A stretch of 64,000 bases of DNA from Buchnera aphidicola (Brachycaudus tragopogonis). Lineage in GTDB: Bacteria; Pseudomonadota; Gammaproteobacteria; Enterobacterales; Enterobacteriaceae. Location: contig NZ_OZ060418.1 of NCBI RefSeq assembly GCF_964059175.1, forward strand, positions 372,001-436,000. The letters run 5' to 3'. Both the position numbers and the translations under genes were made by a program. The notes beneath the pieces are model-generated. The model searched no databases. It was not told the origin of the DNA and worked only from the letters and a program-made list of their open reading frames with translations. Shown piece by piece: positions 30,760 through 41,423 of this stretch (positions are counted from its first letter, which is position 1; the number at the start of each line of letters is the position of its first letter).

Positions 30760-31692
30760 TTAAATTTTCTTCATGCAATTTAAAGAACAACAATTATTAA
30801 AAGCAATTGCACAATTTTTACATTGAATAAAAAGAAGATGACATGCATTATTTTTACAATTAATATAACTATCCGAAAGATTATTACACTGAGAACAAGA
30901 TGATATTATTTCTTCTGAAACTTTTTCACTCATACGATAATCAAATACAAAATTTTTTCCTTTAAAAAGAACTGGTAGTCCATTTTTTCTAGCATCATGT
31001 ACGTAACCAATAATACCTCCTTCTAAATGATATACAAATTTAAAACCATTAAAACGCATCCAAGCAGTCGCTTTTTCACAACGAATACCACCTGTGCAAT
31101 ACATTACAATTCTTTTATTTTTAGCATGTTCCATTAATCTAATTACATTTTTTAACTGTTCTCTAAAAGTTAAACTTTTAATTTCAATTGCTTTTTCAAA
31201 ATGACCAATCGCATACTCATAAGAATTTCTCATATCAATAAATATTGTTTTTGTATCGTTTAACATCATATTAACTTGTCTTGATTTTATGTAAACACCA
31301 ACATCATCAGGATTGAAATTAGGATCTGTAATTCCATCTTCTACAATTTTTTTTCTTACCTTAACGGAAAGCATCCAAAAAGATTTTTTGTTGTTTAATG
31401 ATTTATTAATACGTAAATTATTTAACACAGAATGTAATTGATATAAAAATTGTTTTATAAAAAAATAATTTTTTACAGGAACGCTTATTTGAGCATTAAT
31501 GCCTTCATAAGCTATATAAATTCTTCCTAAAACATCATTTTTATAAAAATTTCTATAAATTTTATCTCTATATTCTTGAGGATTTTTAATAGAAAAATAT
31601 TTATAAAAAGACAATGTTAAACGAGGTTCTTTTTCATATAACATATTATTCTTTAATTTTTTTTTGCAAATAATATTATGTAAAATAGACAT
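30760..31692 (-). CDS. trhO: TrhO (YceA), tRNA uridine hydroxylase
   Basis: The 310-residue protein has an N-terminal acylphosphatase-like part with EGINAQISVP, then a rhodanese domain whose active Cys is in VMYCTGGIRCEKA. A Cys-rich C-terminal module follows (CSQC...NCKNNACHLLFIQC...C), probably metal-binding. E. coli YceA has about 350 residues; the basic tail is missing here. TrhO makes 5-hydroxyuridine at tRNA position 34. It converges with uup, the 3' ends being 34 bases apart. Confidence 0.92.
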   Translation of the reverse strand: MSILHNIICKKKLKNNMLYEKEPRLTLSFYKYFSIKNPQEYRDKIYRNFYKNDVLGRIYIAYEGINAQISVPVKNYFFIKQFLYQLHSVLNNLRINKSLNNKKSFWMLSVKVRKKIVEDGITDPNFNPDDVGVYIKSRQVNMMLNDTKTIFIDMRNSYEYAIGHFEKAIEIKSLTFREQLKNVIRLMEHAKNKRIVMYCTGGIRCEKATAWMRFNGFKFVYHLEGGIIGYVHDARKNGLPVLFKGKNFVFDYRMSEKVSEEIISSCSQCNNLSDSYINCKNNACHLLFIQCKNCAIAFNNCCSLNCMKKI

Positions 31693-31719
31693 TAAAATAC
31701 CTTTTATTTTTTAAAAAAA

Positions 31720-34587
31720 TTATTTTTTTTCAGATAAATTAGTAAAAATTTTTATTTGTCGTGATATTTTTTGATATATTTTATTCAATTTTAATAATTT
31801 TATTTTCTCTTGCATAACTATTTTTTCTGGAGCATTAGATATAAAATTTTTATTTGATAGTTTATTTTTAATTTTTATTAAATTCATTTGTATTTTGTTA
31901 AACTCTTTTTTTAATCTATTTAATTCTATTGTTTTATCTACAAGATTTAATATAGGTAATATAATTTCTGCTCCATCAATTATTTCTTTAATACATAAAT
32001 CTTGATTATATGCTTCAAATAATATTGTAATTTCATTTAAAAAAGATATTTTTTTTAGTAAAATAGCATTTTCCTTAATTATTCTTTCTTGTTCAGAAGT
32101 TATTTTATATAAAAACAATGGGATTAATTTAGTAGCATTAATATTCATATTAATTCTAATATTTCTTAAAAATATTATTATTTTTTTAATCCAATAAACA
32201 TGTAATAATATTTTTTTATCAGATAATAAATAATTATACTTTGGAAATTTTTGCAACATAATTGTTTCAGCTTGAATATTTTTAACTATTTTTACACGTT
32301 GCCAAATTGTTTCAGTAATAAAAGGTATAATAGGATGAGCTAATCTTAAAATTGACTCTAAAACATATATTAAAACATTTTTAGTAAAATATACTTCTTC
32401 AGAAGTATTATTTTTAAAAATAATTTTTACAAATTCTAAATACCAATCACAAAAAATATTCCAAATAAAATCATATAAAATATTAGATGCAACATCAAAA
32501 CGATAAGTATCTAATGATGCACGATATAATTTAATTGTATTATTTAATTCTATTAAAATCCATTTATTTACTATTAGCATTCGATCTGTTATATTAAATT
32601 TTACAAAAAAATGATTTTTTGTATTCATTAAAACAAAACGACTAGCATTCCAAATCTTATTACAAAAATTACGATATCCTTTTAATCGATTCATATCCCA
32701 CTGTATATCACGTGTATTAGACGCTAATGCAGAAAAAGTAAAACGAAGTGCATCTGTACCAGTAGATTCAATACCTTGAGGAAATTGATGAATAGTACGC
32801 TGAACAATACTATTAAATACATTTGGTTGTAACAAATTACTTGTTCTTTTTTTAATTAATTCTGTTAAAGAAATGCCATCTATCATATCTAAAGGATCAA
32901 GTACATTTCCTTTTGATTTTGACATTTTCTTCCCCTCTTCATCGCGAATTAAACCTGTTATATAAACATTTTTAAAAGGAACTTCTGGTTTTCCATGTTC
33001 ATCTTTAATGAAATACATAGTTAACATAATCATTCTAGCTATCCAAAAAAAAATGATATCAAATCCGCTAACTAAAATATCCGTGGAATGAAAAATTTTT
33101 AAAAATGATGTTTTTTCCGGCCATCCTAAAGTAGAAAATGTCCATAATCCAGAAGAAAACCAAGTATCTAATACATCATCATCTTGAATTAATAATATAT
33201 CTTTTGATATAGAATATTTTTGACGTATTTCTTTTTCGTTTCTTCCAACATATGTATTTTTTTTATTATCATACCAAACTGGAATACGGTGACCCCACCA
33301 TAGTTGACGAGAAATACACCAATCTTCAATATTGTTCATCCAAGATAAATACATACTTTTATACTGCTTTGGGATAAATGTAATTTTTTCATTTTTTACT
33401 GCATCAAGAGCTGTTTTTGACAATTCTGATATCTTTAAATACCATTGATTAGTAAGCATAGGTTCAATAATTGCACCACTTCGCTCACTATAAGGAGTAA
33501 TAATCTCACATTCTTCAATCTTTTCTAGAAATCCTATTTTTTCAATTTCTTCCACAATTTTTCTTCGTCCAGATAAAATGTCTAAACTTTGAAATTGCAA
33601 TGGAATATCTGTATTATATACATTAGATTTATGGCCATCATAGCTGTAAACTTCGGAAATACATCTAATTTTTCCATCAAAACTAAAAATATTAATCATA
33701 GGTAATTTATGATTAAAACCTACTTTATAATCATTAAAATCATGTGCTGGCGTGATTTTAACACAACCAGTTCCTTTTTCTATATCAGCATATTTATCTG
33801 AAATAATTGGAATAATTCTATTAATTAATGGGCATTTTACAAATTGACCAATAAATTTTTTATATTTATTATCCTTAGGATTTATAGCAATAGCTGTATC
33901 ACCTAATAAAGTTTCAGGTCGAGTTGTCGATACAATTAAATACTTTATTTTACTATTTGAAACAATATTATTCTGAACAATAGGATATCGAATAAACCAC
34001 TTTTTACCTTTTACTACACGATGTTCAACTTCTAAATCAGAGATTACAGTTTCTAATTTTGAATCCCAATGCACTAATCTTTTTTTCTTATAAATTAATT
34101 TTTTTTTGTATAATAAAATGAAAGCTTCTCGGACAGCAACAGAAATATCATCATCTAAAGTAAATTTTTCACGGTCCCAATCAACAGAAACACCTAAACG
34201 TCGCATTTGTTTAGTAACAATACTATTGTATTTTTTTTTCCAAATCCAAATTTTTTTAATAAAGTCATCTCTACTATAGTCTTTTTTAGTTTTTTTTTCT
34301 TCTAAAAATATTTGACGTTCAACTAACAATTGCGTTGCTATTCCAGCATGATCTGTTCCGACTTGCCATAATGTATTTTTTCCTTGCATTCGATGATAAC
34401 GAACTAATATATCCATAATTGTTTGTTGAAATGCATGCCCCATATGCAAGCTTCCTGTAATATTAGGAGGAGGCATCATAATACAAAAAGCAGGTTTTTT
34501 TTGATTATTAGGTTTAAAATATCCATTTTTTTCCCAAAAATCATATAAAGATTCTTCAATATTCTTAGGATTATAAATTTTTTCCAT
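31720..34587 (-). CDS. valS: Valyl-tRNA synthetase
   Basis: I use the ATG at 34587 (MEKIYNP, as in E. coli MEKTYNP), giving 955 residues against 951; a TTG three codons earlier is less likely. The class I motifs are PPPNITGSLHMGHAF (HIGH) and KKMSKSKGN (KMSKS). The CP1 editing domain includes TTRPETLLGDTAIA. The C-terminal coiled-coil arm is present. holC, which sits between pepA and valS in E. coli, is missing; the gap to pepA is only 99 bases. Confidence 0.97.
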   Translation of the reverse strand: MEKIYNPKNIEESLYDFWEKNGYFKPNNQKKPAFCIMMPPPNITGSLHMGHAFQQTIMDILVRYHRMQGKNTLWQVGTDHAGIATQLLVERQIFLEEKKTKKDYSRDDFIKKIWIWKKKYNSIVTKQMRRLGVSVDWDREKFTLDDDISVAVREAFILLYKKKLIYKKKRLVHWDSKLETVISDLEVEHRVVKGKKWFIRYPIVQNNIVSNSKIKYLIVSTTRPETLLGDTAIAINPKDNKYKKFIGQFVKCPLINRIIPIISDKYADIEKGTGCVKITPAHDFNDYKVGFNHKLPMINIFSFDGKIRCISEVYSYDGHKSNVYNTDIPLQFQSLDILSGRRKIVEEIEKIGFLEKIEECEIITPYSERSGAIIEPMLTNQWYLKISELSKTALDAVKNEKITFIPKQYKSMYLSWMNNIEDWCISRQLWWGHRIPVWYDNKKNTYVGRNEKEIRQKYSISKDILLIQDDDVLDTWFSSGLWTFSTLGWPEKTSFLKIFHSTDILVSGFDIIFFWIARMIMLTMYFIKDEHGKPEVPFKNVYITGLIRDEEGKKMSKSKGNVLDPLDMIDGISLTELIKKRTSNLLQPNVFNSIVQRTIHQFPQGIESTGTDALRFTFSALASNTRDIQWDMNRLKGYRNFCNKIWNASRFVLMNTKNHFFVKFNITDRMLIVNKWILIELNNTIKLYRASLDTYRFDVASNILYDFIWNIFCDWYLEFVKIIFKNNTSEEVYFTKNVLIYVLESILRLAHPIIPFITETIWQRVKIVKNIQAETIMLQKFPKYNYLLSDKKILLHVYWIKKIIIFLRNIRINMNINATKLIPLFLYKITSEQERIIKENAILLKKISFLNEITILFEAYNQDLCIKEIIDGAEIILPILNLVDKTIELNRLKKEFNKIQMNLIKIKNKLSNKNFISNAPEKIVMQEKIKLLKLNKIYQKISRQIKIFTNLSEKK

Positions 34588-34686
34588 TTTCTTCAACTAT
34601 TTGTATTAATAAAAAGGCGATATTGCCATATTATGCAACATAATATCTAAATTTAAAATAAACTTATTTTCTGCAATTAAATAAAC

Positions 34687-36192
34687 TTAATATAGTTTAT
34701 ATTCTTTAATTTGATTTAACAAAAATTGACATAAAAGTTCAACAGGACGACCTGTCGCTCCCTTACTACCAGATTTCCATGCAGTTCCGGCAATATCTAA
34801 ATGGGCCCAATTATATTTTTTTGTAAAATAAGAAAGAAAACAGGCTGCAGTTATAGCTCCAGCTTTACTGCTTCCTATATTAGAAATATTTGCAATAGGA
34901 GAATGCAATCCTTTTTTATATTCTTCCAGTAATGGTAAACGCCATACTTTATCATCTGTTTCTTGGGAAGCATATTTTAATTCTCTTGAAAGATCTTCAC
35001 TATTAGAAAAAAGACCACTGATGGATTCACCTAAAGCTGTAACGCATGCTCCAGTCAATGTAGCAACATCAATGACTATACTTGGAAAAAAACGTTCTAC
35101 ATACGTTAACGAATCACATAAAACTAAACGTCCCTCGGCATCAGTATTTAATATTTCTACGGTCTGTCCTGACATAGTAGTTACAACATCTCCAGGTCTA
35201 AAAGAATTACTTCCTAGCATATTTTCGCAACCAGATAAAACTCCTATTATTGTTAAAGGTAAATTTAATTGAGCAGCCATAATTAAAGTCCCATATACTG
35301 CCGCTGCACCACACATATCATATTTCATTTCATGCATATTAGAGGCAGGTTTTATAGATATTCCTCCTGAATCAAAAGTTAATCCTTTTCCCACTAAAGC
35401 AATAACTTTATTATTATTACTATTTCCAGTATATTTTATGACAGACATAAATGGTTTATTTTTTGCTCCACTTCCTACAGCTACATAAGCATTCATTCCT
35501 AATTTTTTCATTTTTTCTATATCAATTATTTCAACTTTAATATTATCTTGATATTTTTGAGCAAGTTTTTGTGCTTGATAAGATAAATACAAAGGATTGC
35601 AAATATTAGGTGGTAAATTACTTATATTTTTTGCAGACGTAATTCCAGAATCAATAGCTAATGCGTGTTTTAAAGCTATTTTTGCTGTAAATAAATCATT
35701 TTTTTCAAAAAAATTAAAACTAATAATATTTAAATTAATACTTTTTTTACATGAACTATTGATTTTAATAACTGTATGTAAAAATTTCTTTATCGCAAGT
35801 ATTGTAAATCTAGTTATCCAATATATATTATTTTTGACGTTAATATTTAGTTCGGTAAAGGAATAAATGACATTTTTTATAGATATCTTTTTTAACATAT
35901 TTATAGTTTTTTTCAATATCTTATTTACACTAGATCTAGTTATCTTATCTTTTTCCCCGCAACCAACTAATAATACTCTCTTTGCAGAAATATTAGGTAC
36001 GTGGTATAACATTAGTAGTTCTCCTGTTTTACCTGTTATATCACCTAATTTTAATAAAGATGTTATATGTCCATTACTACATCGATCTAAATAGTGCAAA
36101 GCAGTAGAAAATCGACATGAGTCGAAAATATTTACTACTATACAATCAGTTTTTTCTTGATCCAAATGACAGTTTTTTATAAAAAATTTCAT
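34687..36192 (-). CDS. pepA: PepA, leucyl aminopeptidase
   Basis: The 501-residue M17 peptidase (503 in E. coli) contains the signature NTDAEGRLVLCDSL and the metal ligands in LVGKGLTFDSGGISIK. The N-terminal DNA-binding-type domain is divergent. It removes N-terminal residues from peptides in the cytoplasm; in E. coli it also binds DNA (carAB control, Xer recombination). It lies upstream of valS in the same direction and divergent from argI. Confidence 0.96.
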   Translation of the reverse strand: MKFFIKNCHLDQEKTDCIVVNIFDSCRFSTALHYLDRCSNGHITSLLKLGDITGKTGELLMLYHVPNISAKRVLLVGCGEKDKITRSSVNKILKKTINMLKKISIKNVIYSFTELNINVKNNIYWITRFTILAIKKFLHTVIKINSSCKKSINLNIISFNFFEKNDLFTAKIALKHALAIDSGITSAKNISNLPPNICNPLYLSYQAQKLAQKYQDNIKVEIIDIEKMKKLGMNAYVAVGSGAKNKPFMSVIKYTGNSNNNKVIALVGKGLTFDSGGISIKPASNMHEMKYDMCGAAAVYGTLIMAAQLNLPLTIIGVLSGCENMLGSNSFRPGDVVTTMSGQTVEILNTDAEGRLVLCDSLTYVERFFPSIVIDVATLTGACVTALGESISGLFSNSEDLSRELKYASQETDDKVWRLPLLEEYKKGLHSPIANISNIGSSKAGAITAACFLSYFTKKYNWAHLDIAGTAWKSGSKGATGRPVELLCQFLLNQIKEYKLY

Positions 36193-36293
36193 TATCTTTA
36201 CTCTTTTAAAAAGATTGTTAACGAATATAATTCAAGTTTTTTTAGAATTATAAATACATTGACTGTATTTTTTATACTAATATTGCTTGTTTT

Positions 36294-36317
36294 TATTAAT
36301 CATAAAAATGATTAATA
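36294..36317. repeat. 10-bp palindrome in the pepA/argI divergent spacer
   Basis: TATTAATCAT and ATGATTAATA flank a 4-base AAAA loop. It lies between divergent promoters in the 287-bp gap 36193-36479. TATAAT at 36407-36412 may be the argI -10. It does not fit the ARG box well. It may be an operator or a 5'-UTR hairpin; chance cannot be excluded in such A+T-rich DNA. Confidence 0.35.
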
Positions 36318-36479
36318 CAAAAAAATATTTTGTATAAATTTATTTTATTATTTAATTAAATCATTATAATTAATTTTAATATTACAATACAAAAAATATT
36401 ATATACTATAATAATATTTATTATCTCATTTCAATTTAATTAAAAACATATTTTTTATTCAATACTGAGACTTTAATAT

Positions 36480-37496
36480 ATGAATGATCTTTATCAACGC
36501 GATTGTTTGAGACTATTAGATTTTAATTCTAAAGAATTAAAAAAAATTATTTTTTTAGCTCAAAAATTAAAACAAAATAAAAAAAATCATCAAGAAATCC
36601 CGCTTCTTAAAAGAAAAAATATTGCTTTAATTTTCGAAAAAGAATCTACTCGCACAAGATGCTCTTTTGAAGTGGCTGCATTTGATCAAGGAGCCAACGT
36701 TACGTATCTTGGACCAGGAAGTACACACTTGGGAAAAAAAGAATCAATTCAAGATACTGCAAAAGTTCTTGGACGTTTATACGACGGTATTCAATATCGG
36801 GGTCATTGTCATAAAACAATAGAAACTTTAGCAAAATATTCACAAGTACCAGTTTGGAATGGTTTAACTGAAAAATTCCATCCAACACAACTACTTGCGG
36901 ATCTATTAACTATAAAAGAAATTTTTCCAAATAAAAAATTTCATGAAATAAAATGCGCATATGTTGGAGACACACGCAATAATATGGGAAATAGTTTATT
37001 AGAAGCAGCCTCATTAACAGGATTAGATCTACGATTAGTTTCTCCTAAAGAATGTTGGCCTGATAAAAAATTATTTAGACTCTGTCAAGAAAAATATAAA
37101 AACAAAAAAGGCAAAATTACTTGTACTGAAAATATTTTAACAGGTGTTAAAAACGTAGATTTTATCTATACAGATGTTTGGGTGTCGATGGGAGAACCTG
37201 AAGAAATATGGGAAAAAAGAATTGAATTACTTAGTGCTTATCAAGTAAATGCTTCTATGTTAAACCTCACTAATAATAATAAAGTAAAAGTATTACACTG
37301 CCTTCCTGCTTTACATGATCAAAAAACAATCATAGGACAATCTATATTAAAAAAATATGGATTTGAAAATGGCATGGAAATAACAGACGATATTTTTCAA
37401 AAGCATGAACAAATAATTTTTGAACAAGCAGAAAATAGGTTGCATACAATCAAAGCAATTCTTGTATCTAGTCTATTAAAAACCATTGATTTTTAA
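36480..37496 (+). CDS. argI: Ornithine carbamoyltransferase
   Basis: The 338-residue enzyme shows carbamoyl-phosphate binding [12 protein letters not shown], the ornithine-side [11 protein letters not shown] and HCLPA near the C-terminus. It makes citrulline from ornithine and carbamoyl phosphate for arginine synthesis. Position beside pyrBI matches E. coli argI rather than argF, but the two paralogues are nearly identical. The ribosome-binding site is weak (CTGAGAC). Confidence 0.95.
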   Translation: MNDLYQRDCLRLLDFNSKELKKIIFLAQKLKQNKKNHQEIPLLKRKNIALIFEKESTRTRCSFEVAAFDQGANVTYLGPGSTHLGKKESIQDTAKVLGRLYDGIQYRGHCHKTIETLAKYSQVPVWNGLTEKFHPTQLLADLLTIKEIFPNKKFHEIKCAYVGDTRNNMGNSLLEAASLTGLDLRLVSPKECWPDKKLFRLCQEKYKNKKGKITCTENILTGVKNVDFIYTDVWVSMGEPEEIWEKRIELLSAYQVNASMLNLTNNNKVKVLHCLPALHDQKTIIGQSILKKYGFENGMEITDDIFQKHEQIIFEQAENRLHTIKAILVSSLLKTIDF

Positions 37497-37532
37497 AACG
37501 CTTAAAATAAATATAAATATTTAGTATTTTTT

Positions 37533-37567
37533 TATAGAGTTTTCTATAATTCAGAGTGTCTTACTCT
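37533..37567 (+). promoter_or_regulatory. Two consecutive hairpins in the pyrB leader
   Basis: TATAGA/TCTATA with a 4-base loop (37533-37548) is followed by AGAGT/ACTCT with a 5-base loop (37553-37567), then a T-rich run. They occupy the place of the pyrimidine attenuator in E. coli, but no ATG exists in 37497-37599, so there is no PyrL-like leader peptide. They may instead be the weak argI terminator. Confidence 0.35.
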
Positions 37568-37599
37568 ATCTTTTCTGATATTTTTAAGGAAAATCAAAT

Positions 37600-38535
37600 T
37601 TGAGAAATTCTCTATATAGAAAACATATCATTTCGATTAATGATCTTCATCGTAATGAATTAGAATTAGTTTTAAAAAAATCTGCAATTCTCAAAAAAAA
37701 ATCACGTTCTAATTTGTTAAAAGATAAAATTATAGCTAGTTGTTTTTTTGAAGCCTCCACTCGCACTCGCTTATCATTTGAAACTGCTATGTATCGATTA
37801 GGAGCTTCAATAGTCGGATTTTCTGATGGAAACAACATTTCTTTAGGAAAGAAAGGAGAAACATTAGCAGATACCATTTCAGTGATTAGTTCTTATGTAG
37901 ATGCTATTATTATTCGACATCCAAAAGAAGGTTCTGCACGATTAGCATCAGAATTTTCTAATGGCGTACCAGTTTTTAATGCAGGAGACGGAGCTAATCA
38001 ACATCCTACACAAACACTTTTAGATCTATTTACTATTCAAGAAACTCAAAATAGACTAACTCATTTAAATATTGCTATAGTCGGAGATCTTAAATATGGA
38101 AGAACAGTACATTCACTAACACAAGCATTGGCAAAATTTAAAAATAATAAATTTTTTTTTATTTCTCCTGATGCATTAAAAATGCCTAATTATATTAACG
38201 ATATGCTTAATAAAAAAGAAATTTGTTGGAAAAGATATAAAAATATTGAAGAAATAATATCTGAAATAGATATTCTTTATATGACTCGCGTTCAAAAAGA
38301 AAGGTTAGATTCTACTGAATATGCAAATGCAAAAGCCAAATTTGTATTACATTCTTCAACTTTAAGAAATGCACGTAGTAATTTAAAAATATTACATCCT
38401 CTTCCTCGCATAGATGAAATAGATTATGATGTTGACCATACACCTTATGCTTGGTATTTTAAACAAGCAGAAAATGGAATTTATACACGTCAAGCAATTT
38501 TGTCCTTAGTATTAATAGAAAAACACTCACAATAA
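37600..38535 (+). CDS. pyrB: PyrB, aspartate carbamoyltransferase catalytic chain
   Basis: The 311-residue chain has exactly the E. coli length. Conserved motifs are [42 protein letters not shown] and LHPLPR. The start is TTG at 37600, with AAGGA nine bases upstream; the following residues align with E. coli from its first codons. It makes carbamoyl aspartate, the committed step of pyrimidine synthesis. pyrI begins two bases after the stop. Confidence 0.97.
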   Translation: MRNSLYRKHIISINDLHRNELELVLKKSAILKKKSRSNLLKDKIIASCFFEASTRTRLSFETAMYRLGASIVGFSDGNNISLGKKGETLADTISVISSYVDAIIIRHPKEGSARLASEFSNGVPVFNAGDGANQHPTQTLLDLFTIQETQNRLTHLNIAIVGDLKYGRTVHSLTQALAKFKNNKFFFISPDALKMPNYINDMLNKKEICWKRYKNIEEIISEIDILYMTRVQKERLDSTEYANAKAKFVLHSSTLRNARSNLKILHPLPRIDEIDYDVDHTPYAWYFKQAENGIYTRQAILSLVLIEKHSQ

Positions 38536-38537
38536 AA

Positions 38538-38999
38538 ATGCAAATAAATAAACTTCAAGTGGAAGCTATTAGATCCGGTAGCGTCATTGATCACATACCT
38601 GCACATATTGGTTTTAAATTATTGTCTTTATTCAAATTCACAGAAACAGAAAAAAGAATTACTATAGGACTAAATTTACCTTCTCAAAAATTAGGAAAAA
38701 AAGATATTATAAAAATTGAAAATACTTTTCTAAGCGATGATCAAATTAATCAATTAGCAATTTATGCGCCACATGCAACTGTAAATTATATTAATGAGTA
38801 TAATCTTGTAGGAAAAACTTTTCCAAAATTACCAAAAAAAATTGATCGAATTTTAATTTGTCCAAATAGTAATTGTATCAGTCATGATAATTTTATAACT
38901 TCTAGCTTTATTTTTCAAAAAGATAAATTGAATCATTTACGTTTAAAATGTAAATATTGTGAAAAAGAATTTTCTAAAAGAATAGTTTTATCATATTAA
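38538..38999 (+). CDS. pyrI: PyrI, aspartate carbamoyltransferase regulatory chain
   Basis: The 153-residue chain equals E. coli PyrI. The N-terminal allosteric domain starts with [17 protein letters not shown], and the zinc site is CPNSNC...CKYC. It joins catalytic trimers into the c6r6 holoenzyme and binds CTP/ATP. Its intactness suggests that allosteric control of pyrimidine synthesis is kept. The close spacing to pyrB implies coupled translation. Confidence 0.96.
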   Translation: MQINKLQVEAIRSGSVIDHIPAHIGFKLLSLFKFTETEKRITIGLNLPSQKLGKKDIIKIENTFLSDDQINQLAIYAPHATVNYINEYNLVGKTFPKLPKKIDRILICPNSNCISHDNFITSSFIFQKDKLNHLRLKCKYCEKEFSKRIVLSY

Positions 39000-39048
39000 T
39001 GATGATGCTAATCTAAATAAGATTAAACATAAAAAATGGTGATTCCGA

Positions 39049-39435
39049 ATGAAAAATATAATTAACAGTAAAAATGCACCTAAACCTATTGGACCTTATT
39101 CACAAGCCATTCAGATTAACAATACTCTTGTATTATCAGGACAAATACCTATTGATGTTGCATCTAACAATATTCCAGAAAATATCTCCGAACAAACATA
39201 TATTGTGTTAATGAATATAAAATCTATTTTAATATCTTCAAATTTTCAAGTAAGAGATATTATAAAAACTACGATTTTTACCACTAATTTAAAAGAAATT
39301 AACATTATTAATGAAATTTATATGAAATTTTTTATAGATAATAAATCAGAATTTCCTGCTAGATCTTGTATTGAAGTTCAAGCTTTACCTAAAAATGTAA
39401 AAATAGAAATTGAAGCTATAGCATGTAAAAAATAA
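39049..39435 (+). CDS. ridA: RidA (YjgF), enamine/imine deaminase
   Basis: The 128-residue YjgF/YER057c/UK114 protein has the N-terminal APKPIGPYSQAI, the catalytic-site Arg in FPARSCIEV and the C-terminal VKIEIEAIA. RidA removes reactive 2-aminoacrylate-type intermediates formed by PLP enzymes such as threonine dehydratase. It follows pyrBI, as in E. coli. Confidence 0.96.
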   Translation: MKNIINSKNAPKPIGPYSQAIQINNTLVLSGQIPIDVASNNIPENISEQTYIVLMNIKSILISSNFQVRDIIKTTIFTTNLKEINIINEIYMKFFIDNKSEFPARSCIEVQALPKNVKIEIEAIACKK

Positions 39436-39489
39436 AAAAATATATTTAAACTATTTATAAATAAAAGAATACTTTTATATCTTCTATAA

Positions 39490-39504
39490 TCTTATTATAA
39501 GATA
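39490..39504 (+). terminator. Weak stem-loop after ridA
   Basis: ATCTTAT and ATAAGAT form a 7-bp palindrome around a single base, in practice a 6-bp stem with a 3-base loop. A T-containing stretch follows. It is a weak candidate for the ridA transcript end. Confidence 0.35.
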
Positions 39505-39519
39505 TTAAATATAATTAAT

Positions 39520-39538
39520 ATGCCGCAAAGCGGCATAA
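39520..39538. terminator. GC-rich terminator between ridA and deaD
   Basis: TATGCCGC and GCGGCATA form an 8-bp stem with a 3-base loop, unusually G+C-rich for this genome. It lies 12 bases beyond the deaD stop, with a T-rich flank on the deaD side. It serves the convergent ridA and deaD ends. Confidence 0.8.
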
Positions 39539-39550
39539 AACTTAGACAAG

Positions 39551-41350
39551 TTAAACATTTCTACGACGAAAAAAAGATGTTTTAGATTCGTTTTTAGTAG
39601 TGCTGGATTTATTTAGACGATTTTCAGAAAAACGACGATTACTATTTTTATCCCTGTTAAATACTGCACGACTAGATGTTTTAGTCTCATAAATTTTAGA
39701 GTCACGTAATAATTGCATGTTAATAGGTTTACTTAAAATTCTAGTATTAGTAAAGTTTTGTAATAAATCTTTAGACATACTCTTAGGTAATTCAATCGTA
39801 GAATAAGAAGAAAATAGTCTAATATTGCCAATATTACGACTATTAATATTCCCTTCATTAGCAATAGCTCCTACTATATGACGAACTTCTACTCCATCAT
39901 TACGACCTACTTCAATACGATATAAGTCTACATCTTTATTATCACGACGCTCACGACGTTGTCGAGTATGACGTATTTCTTCACGCCGACGTTCATCTTT
40001 AAAAAATACATCTTTTGATGAGCGATGGACTTTATCAGGTTTAATAATTAAAGGACGCTCTCCTTGAGCCATTTTTAATAAAGCAGCAGCCAAAGTTTTT
40101 ATGTCTAAATCATCAGTAGAATACAGTTTATCTAATAGAGCACTATATTGTTCTAAATCTCGACTTTCTAATTGCTGCTGCACTTTTTTAGCAAATTTTT
40201 CAAGACGTCTTTGAGATAATAATTCAATTTTTGGTAACTGTACTTCTGGAATAGATTGTTTAATAGTGCGTTCTATATTGCGTAATAAACGACGTTCACG
40301 ATTTTCAACAAATAATAATGCTCGACCTGCTCGACCTGCTCGACCCGTACGACCTATACGATGAACATAAGATTCAGAATCCATAGGAATGTCATAATTG
40401 ATAACAAAACTAATGCGATCAACATCTAGACCTCGTGCTGCAACATCTGTGGCAATTAAAATATCTAATCGACCATTTTTTAATCTTTCCAAAGTTTGTT
40501 CTCGTAAAGCTTGATTCATATCTCCATTTAATGCAGCACTATTATATCCATTTCGTTCTAAAGCTTCTGATACTTCTAATGTTGCATTTTTTGTTCTAAC
40601 AAAAATAATTGTAGCAGAAAAATCTTCTGCTTCTAAAAAACGAATCAATGCATCAGTTTTTCGACCATATACCATCCAGTAACTTTGTTTAATATCTGGA
40701 CGTGTAGTAATATTAGATTGTATTTTTACTTCTTGTGGATTTTTCATAAATCTTTTAGAAATACGACGTATTGCCTCTGGCATTGTAGCAGAAAATAATG
40801 CAGTTTGATGTTCTTTAGGAATCTGTGCCATAATAGTTTCTACATCTTCAATAAACCCCATACGTAACATTTCGTCTGCTTCATCTAAAACTAATCCATG
40901 TAAGTTTGAAAGTTTAAGAGTTCCTCTTTTTAAATGATCTAATAAACGTCCTGGAGTTCCTACAACAATTTGAGGTCCTTGTCTTAACGCACGTAATTGT
41001 AGTTCATATCTTTGACCACCATATAAAGGTAATACATGTACGCCGATCATATATTTAGAAAAATCTGAAAAAGCTTCAGCTACTTGAACAGCTAACTCTC
41101 TTGTAGGAGCTAATACTAATATTTGAGGAGATTTTAAATTAATATTAAGATTATGTAATAATGGTAATGAAAAAGCAGCGGTTTTACCACTTCCAGTTTG
41201 TGCCATTCCCAATACATCACGTCCTTCTAAAAGTAAAGGAATACAGGCTGCTTGAATAGGAGAAGGTTTAACATATCCCATTTCAGTTAAAGATTGAATA
41301 ATAAAAGGATTTAAACCAAGAAAAGAAAATGTGCTTTCAATATGAGTCAT
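39551..41350 (-). CDS. deaD: DeaD (CsdA), DEAD-box RNA helicase
   Basis: The 599-residue protein (about 629 in E. coli) has all helicase motifs: Q motif, [35 protein letters not shown] and [15 protein letters not shown]. After the core comes the CsdA-type RNA-binding domain ([25 protein letters not shown]). The E. coli Gly/Arg-rich tail is replaced by a shorter Arg/Ser/Asn-rich tail. It unwinds structured RNA in ribosome assembly and in cold-adapted degradosomes. The ATG at 41350 is preceded by AAAAGG twelve bases away, directly after a short ORF. Confidence 0.97.
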   Translation of the reverse strand: MTHIESTFSFLGLNPFIIQSLTEMGYVKPSPIQAACIPLLLEGRDVLGMAQTGSGKTAAFSLPLLHNLNINLKSPQILVLAPTRELAVQVAEAFSDFSKYMIGVHVLPLYGGQRYELQLRALRQGPQIVVGTPGRLLDHLKRGTLKLSNLHGLVLDEADEMLRMGFIEDVETIMAQIPKEHQTALFSATMPEAIRRISKRFMKNPQEVKIQSNITTRPDIKQSYWMVYGRKTDALIRFLEAEDFSATIIFVRTKNATLEVSEALERNGYNSAALNGDMNQALREQTLERLKNGRLDILIATDVAARGLDVDRISFVINYDIPMDSESYVHRIGRTGRAGRAGRALLFVENRERRLLRNIERTIKQSIPEVQLPKIELLSQRRLEKFAKKVQQQLESRDLEQYSALLDKLYSTDDLDIKTLAAALLKMAQGERPLIIKPDKVHRSSKDVFFKDERRREEIRHTRQRRERRDNKDVDLYRIEVGRNDGVEVRHIVGAIANEGNINSRNIGNIRLFSSYSTIELPKSMSKDLLQNFTNTRILSKPINMQLLRDSKIYETKTSSRAVFNRDKNSNRRFSENRLNKSSTTKNESKTSFFRRRNV

Positions 41351-41366
41351 GCAGTAGATATGCCTT

Positions 41367-41423
41367 TTAAGTTACAGTGGCCAGTCTACATAGCTCATGA
41401 TGAAAATATTGATTTATTCTCAT
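41367..41423 (-). CDS. yrbN: YrbN-like 18-residue leader ORF upstream of deaD
   Basis: An ATG at 41423 opens an 18-codon frame, [18 protein letters not shown], ending in TAA 16 bases before the deaD ATG. It resembles the start of E. coli YrbN as I recall it (MKIAENFHDELCRLAAIN), a small protein encoded between nlpI and deaD. E. coli YrbN has about 26 residues. The stop overlaps the AAAAGG ribosome-binding site of deaD, which suggests translational coupling. The same bases in the deaD frame read MSYVDWPL then stop (41372-41398), matching an extension sometimes annotated on enterobacterial DeaD. The start has no strong ribosome-binding site. Confidence 0.65.
   Translation of the reverse strand: MRINQYFHHELCRLATVT

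Noticed and set aside
34616-34627. GGCGATATTGCC as a pepA terminator
   Set aside because: Only a 3-bp G+C stem can form on the transcript, with no good T tract.
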